From an uncultured Clostridium sp. (lineage in GTDB: Bacteria; Bacillota; Clostridia; Clostridiales; Clostridiaceae), in NCBI GenBank assembly GCA_934746015.1, contig CAKVEW010000018.1, positions 1-57,031 of the forward strand: 57,031 nt of DNA, read 5' to 3'. The notes beneath the pieces were generated by a model. The model was not told the origin of the DNA. It worked only from the letters and a program-made list of their open reading frames with translations, and ran no database searches. This document shows, piece by piece, positions 54,677-57,031 of this stretch (position 1 is its first letter; each line of letters opens with the position of its first letter). The position numbers and the translations under genes are program-made.

Positions 54677-54750
54677 TAAAAAAGGATATAAATATTATAT
54701 TTATTGTAACTTGGTAAACACCAAATTACCCTTATATAATATTTATATCC
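54677..54750 (-). terminator. Nested-hairpin terminator after diaminopropionate ammonia-lyase
   Basis: A perfect 17-bp outer stem (54684-54700 / 54734-54750) encloses an inner 10-bp stem, GTAATTTGGT / ACCAAGTTAC on the minus strand (54706-54715 / 54720-54729), with one pair that is G-U only in the minus-strand RNA. It runs into six T and lies 22 bases after the lyase stop. The inner arm shares GTAATTTGGT with the repeats at 23281 and 28545. The rest of the 227-base gap is AT-rich, with the ABC gene's ribosome site. Confidence 0.8.
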
Positions 54751-54771
54751 CTCTATTTTGAAAGTAATAAG

Positions 54772-55980
54772 TTATCTGTTATATGATCCTTCCCAAACTA
54801 TTTCCTTATATTTATCTGGATCTGTATCTCCTTCAGTACTAAATAAAAGAACTTTAGAATTTTCATTTAGTCCTATAGATTCTTTTAACTCTCTGTATTC
54901 TGGATTTGTCATTAATTCATATACAAGTCCTAAAGTTACTGCCCCTGATTCTCCTGATATTACTTTATTATCTCCAGTTATTGGATTACCAAGAACTCTC
55001 ATTCCATTTGCAGCAACAAAGTTTGGTGCTGAAACGAAAACTTTTGAATAATTCTTTAAAACTTCAAATCCTGTAATATTAACTTCTCCACATGCAAGCC
55101 CTGCCATTATTGTCGGCATATCACCACCAACAGCTCTTGGATTCCCATCATTAGCTATTGCAGATTCATAGTAACATGCAGCTTCCTTAGCCTCTACTAC
55201 TACAGTTGTTGGACACTGTTCTCCAAAAACTGATGCAAAAAATCCCTGAATTCCTCCTGCAAGGGAGCCAACTCCTGCTTGTAAGAATATATGTGTAGGT
55301 CTATCTACTTTATAATCATTTCTTAATTGCTCTAAAGCTTCTAATCCCATAGTTCCATAACCTTGCATTATCCAAGCTGGAATTTCTTCGTAGCCTTCCC
55401 AAGCAGTATCTTGAATTACTACCCCATTATGCTCATCAGCATATTTTGCAGCTAATCTAACCGCATCATCATAATTCATATCTGTAATTGAAGCCTCTGC
55501 TCCTTCTTTTCTTATATTTTCTAATCTTGTTAATGAAGACCCCTTTGGCATGTAAACCACTGATTTTTGTTTTAATCTATTAGCAGTCCAGGCAACTCCC
55601 CTACCGTGATTTCCATCTGTTGCTGTTACAAAAGTGATATCACCTAACTTTTCTCTTATTTCATCTGATACTAACTTATCATATGGTAAATCCTTAATAT
55701 CCATTTCTAGCCTTTGAGCTAAATATTTAGCCATTGCATAAGAGCCACCAAGAACCTTAAATGCATTTAATCCAAATCTATATGATTCATCTTTTAAAAA
55801 AATACCACTAAGTCCTAATCTTTCACTTAAATTTCCTAAATTAACTAATGGTGTAACACTATATTCAGGAAAGCTTTTATGAAAGTTCCTAGCTTTATTA
55901 ATTTCAATCATGCTTAAAAAATCTAAACTCACTTCATTTTTAGGCATGGTATTTTCCTTCCATTGTATTTTTTCAGACAT
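54772..55980 (-). CDS. dpaL: Diaminopropionate ammonia-lyase
   Basis: A 402-aa PLP enzyme (YgeX) that splits 2,3-diaminopropionate into pyruvate and two ammonia. The PLP Lys75 is in RFGLNAFKVLGGSYA, the asparagine loop reads TATDGNHGRGVAW, and the glycine loop includes QAGVGSLAGG. Length is exact for the family. It follows the carbamate kinase gene by 18 bases in one operon. In Escherichia coli and clostridia these genes belong to the purine/urate degradation cluster. Confidence 0.94.
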   Translation of the reverse strand: MSEKIQWKENTMPKNEVSLDFLSMIEINKARNFHKSFPEYSVTPLVNLGNLSERLGLSGIFLKDESYRFGLNAFKVLGGSYAMAKYLAQRLEMDIKDLPYDKLVSDEIREKLGDITFVTATDGNHGRGVAWTANRLKQKSVVYMPKGSSLTRLENIRKEGAEASITDMNYDDAVRLAAKYADEHNGVVIQDTAWEGYEEIPAWIMQGYGTMGLEALEQLRNDYKVDRPTHIFLQAGVGSLAGGIQGFFASVFGEQCPTTVVVEAKEAACYYESAIANDGNPRAVGGDMPTIMAGLACGEVNITGFEVLKNYSKVFVSAPNFVAANGMRVLGNPITGDNKVISGESGAVTLGLVYELMTNPEYRELKESIGLNENSKVLLFSTEGDTDPDKYKEIVWEGSYNR

Positions 55981-55998
55981 ATTATTTCACCCCTAAAT

Positions 55999-56931
55999 CT
56001 ATTTTGTTATTCTTGTACCAGTCCTACCTAATATTCCATCCTTTGCCTTTTCTAATAAAGTAATAAGTGCTGAGCTTCCTTCTTTATATTCAGCAAAATC
56101 TATACCTGCTTCAACTTTTGGCTTCATAGAACCAGGTGCAAAATGCCCCTCTTCAACATATTTCTTCATCTCTTCTACAGAAACATTATCTAACCATTTT
56201 TCATTTTCTTTTCCATAATTAATAGCTGCCTTTTCTACAGCTGTTAGAATTATTAGAAAATCTGCATCTAATTCCTTTGCTAAGGTAGCACTTGCAAAAT
56301 CTTTATCAATAACTGCACTTGCTCCCCTTAAATGATTTCCTTCCTTTATTACTGGAATTCCACCACCGCCACAAGCAATAACAATATTTCCTGAATTCAC
56401 TAAATTTTTTATTACTTCAATTTCAACTATACTCTTTGGTTTTGGAGAGGCAACTACTCTTCTATATCCTCTTCCTGCATCTTCAATAACATTAATTCCC
56501 TTTGAAATTAATAAATCTGCTTCTTCTTTTGTCATAAAGCTACCTATTGGCTTTGTTGGATTCTCAAAGGCTTTATCATTTTTATCTACTTCTACTTGAG
56601 TAATTATAGTTGCAACAGATTTATTTATATTTCTATTTATTAATTCTTCTCTAATAGCATTTTGTAAATCATACCCTACATATCCTTGACTCATTGCTAC
56701 ACAAACTGACATTGGTATTGATGAATATTTTGTATCCATTTTTGTTAATGCATCCATTGCAAGATTTATCATCCCAACTTGTGGGCCATTTCCATGAGAT
56801 ATAACAACATCATGTCCTTCTTCAATTAAATCTACAATGGCCTTTGCAGTTGATTTAACTGCACTCATTTGTTCTGCCAAATTATTTCCTAATGCATTTC
56901 CACCTAAGGCTATTACAATTTTCTTTTTCAT
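55999..56931 (-). CDS. arcC: Carbamate kinase
   Basis: A 310-aa kinase that makes ATP from carbamoyl phosphate in amino-acid or purine fermentation. Motifs are ALGGNALG at the start, SHGNGPQVG, GGGGIPV and the closing GRTGTRITK. Start ATG behind AAGGGAGAG. With dpaL downstream it resembles the ygeX/yqeA part of the anaerobic purine cluster, rather than an arginine deiminase operon; no arcA or arcB is in the window. Confidence 0.95.
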   Translation of the reverse strand: MKKKIVIALGGNALGNNLAEQMSAVKSTAKAIVDLIEEGHDVVISHGNGPQVGMINLAMDALTKMDTKYSSIPMSVCVAMSQGYVGYDLQNAIREELINRNINKSVATIITQVEVDKNDKAFENPTKPIGSFMTKEEADLLISKGINVIEDAGRGYRRVVASPKPKSIVEIEVIKNLVNSGNIVIACGGGGIPVIKEGNHLRGASAVIDKDFASATLAKELDADFLIILTAVEKAAINYGKENEKWLDNVSVEEMKKYVEEGHFAPGSMKPKVEAGIDFAEYKEGSSALITLLEKAKDGILGRTGTRITK

Positions 56932-57031
56932 AATTCTCTCCCTTAACCTTTTAGCGATCTGTTAAGTTATATGAACATTGCTCTTCTCAACTCTAGGAAA
57001 TACAATAAGTTTGACAAAAAACAAATATCCC
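56932..57031. other. Window end upstream of arcC
   Basis: 100 bases with the arcC ribosome site and, at 57011-57016 on the minus strand, TTGTCA that could be a -35. No gene or terminator is seen, so the operon might continue upstream outside the window. Confidence 0.4.

Overview
The window is a 57 kb piece of a very AT-rich, anaerobic, spore-forming Firmicutes chromosome, most likely Clostridium sensu stricto (species not determined). The evidence is the strong AGGAGG-type ribosome sites, the oxygen-sensitive enzymes (glycyl-radical NrdD, 2-oxoacid:ferredoxin oxidoreductase), two sigma-K-like promoters, a DUF4489 protein and low-GC-type intrinsic terminators. A methyl-accepting chemotaxis protein suggests a motile species. 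Most genes are on the minus strand. I saw no tRNA, rRNA or CRISPR array.

Layout. 1-5592: a huge secreted GH13 amylopullulanase, cut by the window edge, with a CcpA-type operator at its promoter. 5.9-12.6 kb: chemotaxis receptor, anaerobic ribonucleotide reductase (nrdD-nrdG), aspartokinase with a TTG start, DUF985 cupin. 12.7-19.5 kb: an AfuA/FbpA-type ABC importer (lipoprotein, ATPase, fused double permease), then a YesM/YesN-type two-component pair; the leader of the importer holds a strand-polar nested hairpin. 19.5-23.3 kb: Amj-type lipid II flippase, signal peptidase I, GNAT acetyltransferase, an overlooked 58-aa membrane protein, and flotillin. 23.4-28.5 kb: a LnrJKLMN-like two-component/ABC-2 exporter module with a perfect palindrome before the exporter genes. 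28.7-33.6 kb: peptidase T, CoA-disulfide reductase with a rhodanese domain, a single-domain rhodanese and tRNA 2-selenouridine synthase. 33.7-36.3 kb: 2-oxoacid:ferredoxin oxidoreductase (korAB).

36.3-47.5 kb is the least familiar region. It holds a four-gene operon (propeller/coiled-coil protein, DUF3343, YVTN-type propeller, a further propeller-like protein), two closely related acidic cysteine-containing proteins in opposite orientation, each behind a good sigma-K-like promoter, an IS200-type element with a nonsense codon, a flavin amine oxidase, a cysteine desulfurase-like enzyme and a DUF4489 protein. I infer a late-sporulation, spore-surface island. 47.6-49.1 kb is a small operon (211-aa unknown protein, hemerythrin, DUF1858) that looks like a split form of the RIC/ScdA iron-centre repair protein. 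It sits behind a GTAAC-N4-GTTAC palindrome placed where a CRP/FNR-type activator would bind. 49.2-57 kb: HisK-type histidinol phosphatase, a membrane protein, threonine aldolase, a MacB-like ABC protein, and diaminopropionate ammonia-lyase with carbamate kinase, a pair typical of anaerobic purine/urate gene clusters.

Several intergenic regions carry related terminator-bearing repeats. One family (23.3 and 28.6 kb) combines an ACTCCCT/AGGGAGT hairpin with an AGTAATTTGGT core; another (12.0, 30.1, 52.1 kb) has a GAGCTGC-type hairpin. Protein functions come from motif recognition, not database searches; operators, promoters and RNA structures were found by eye.
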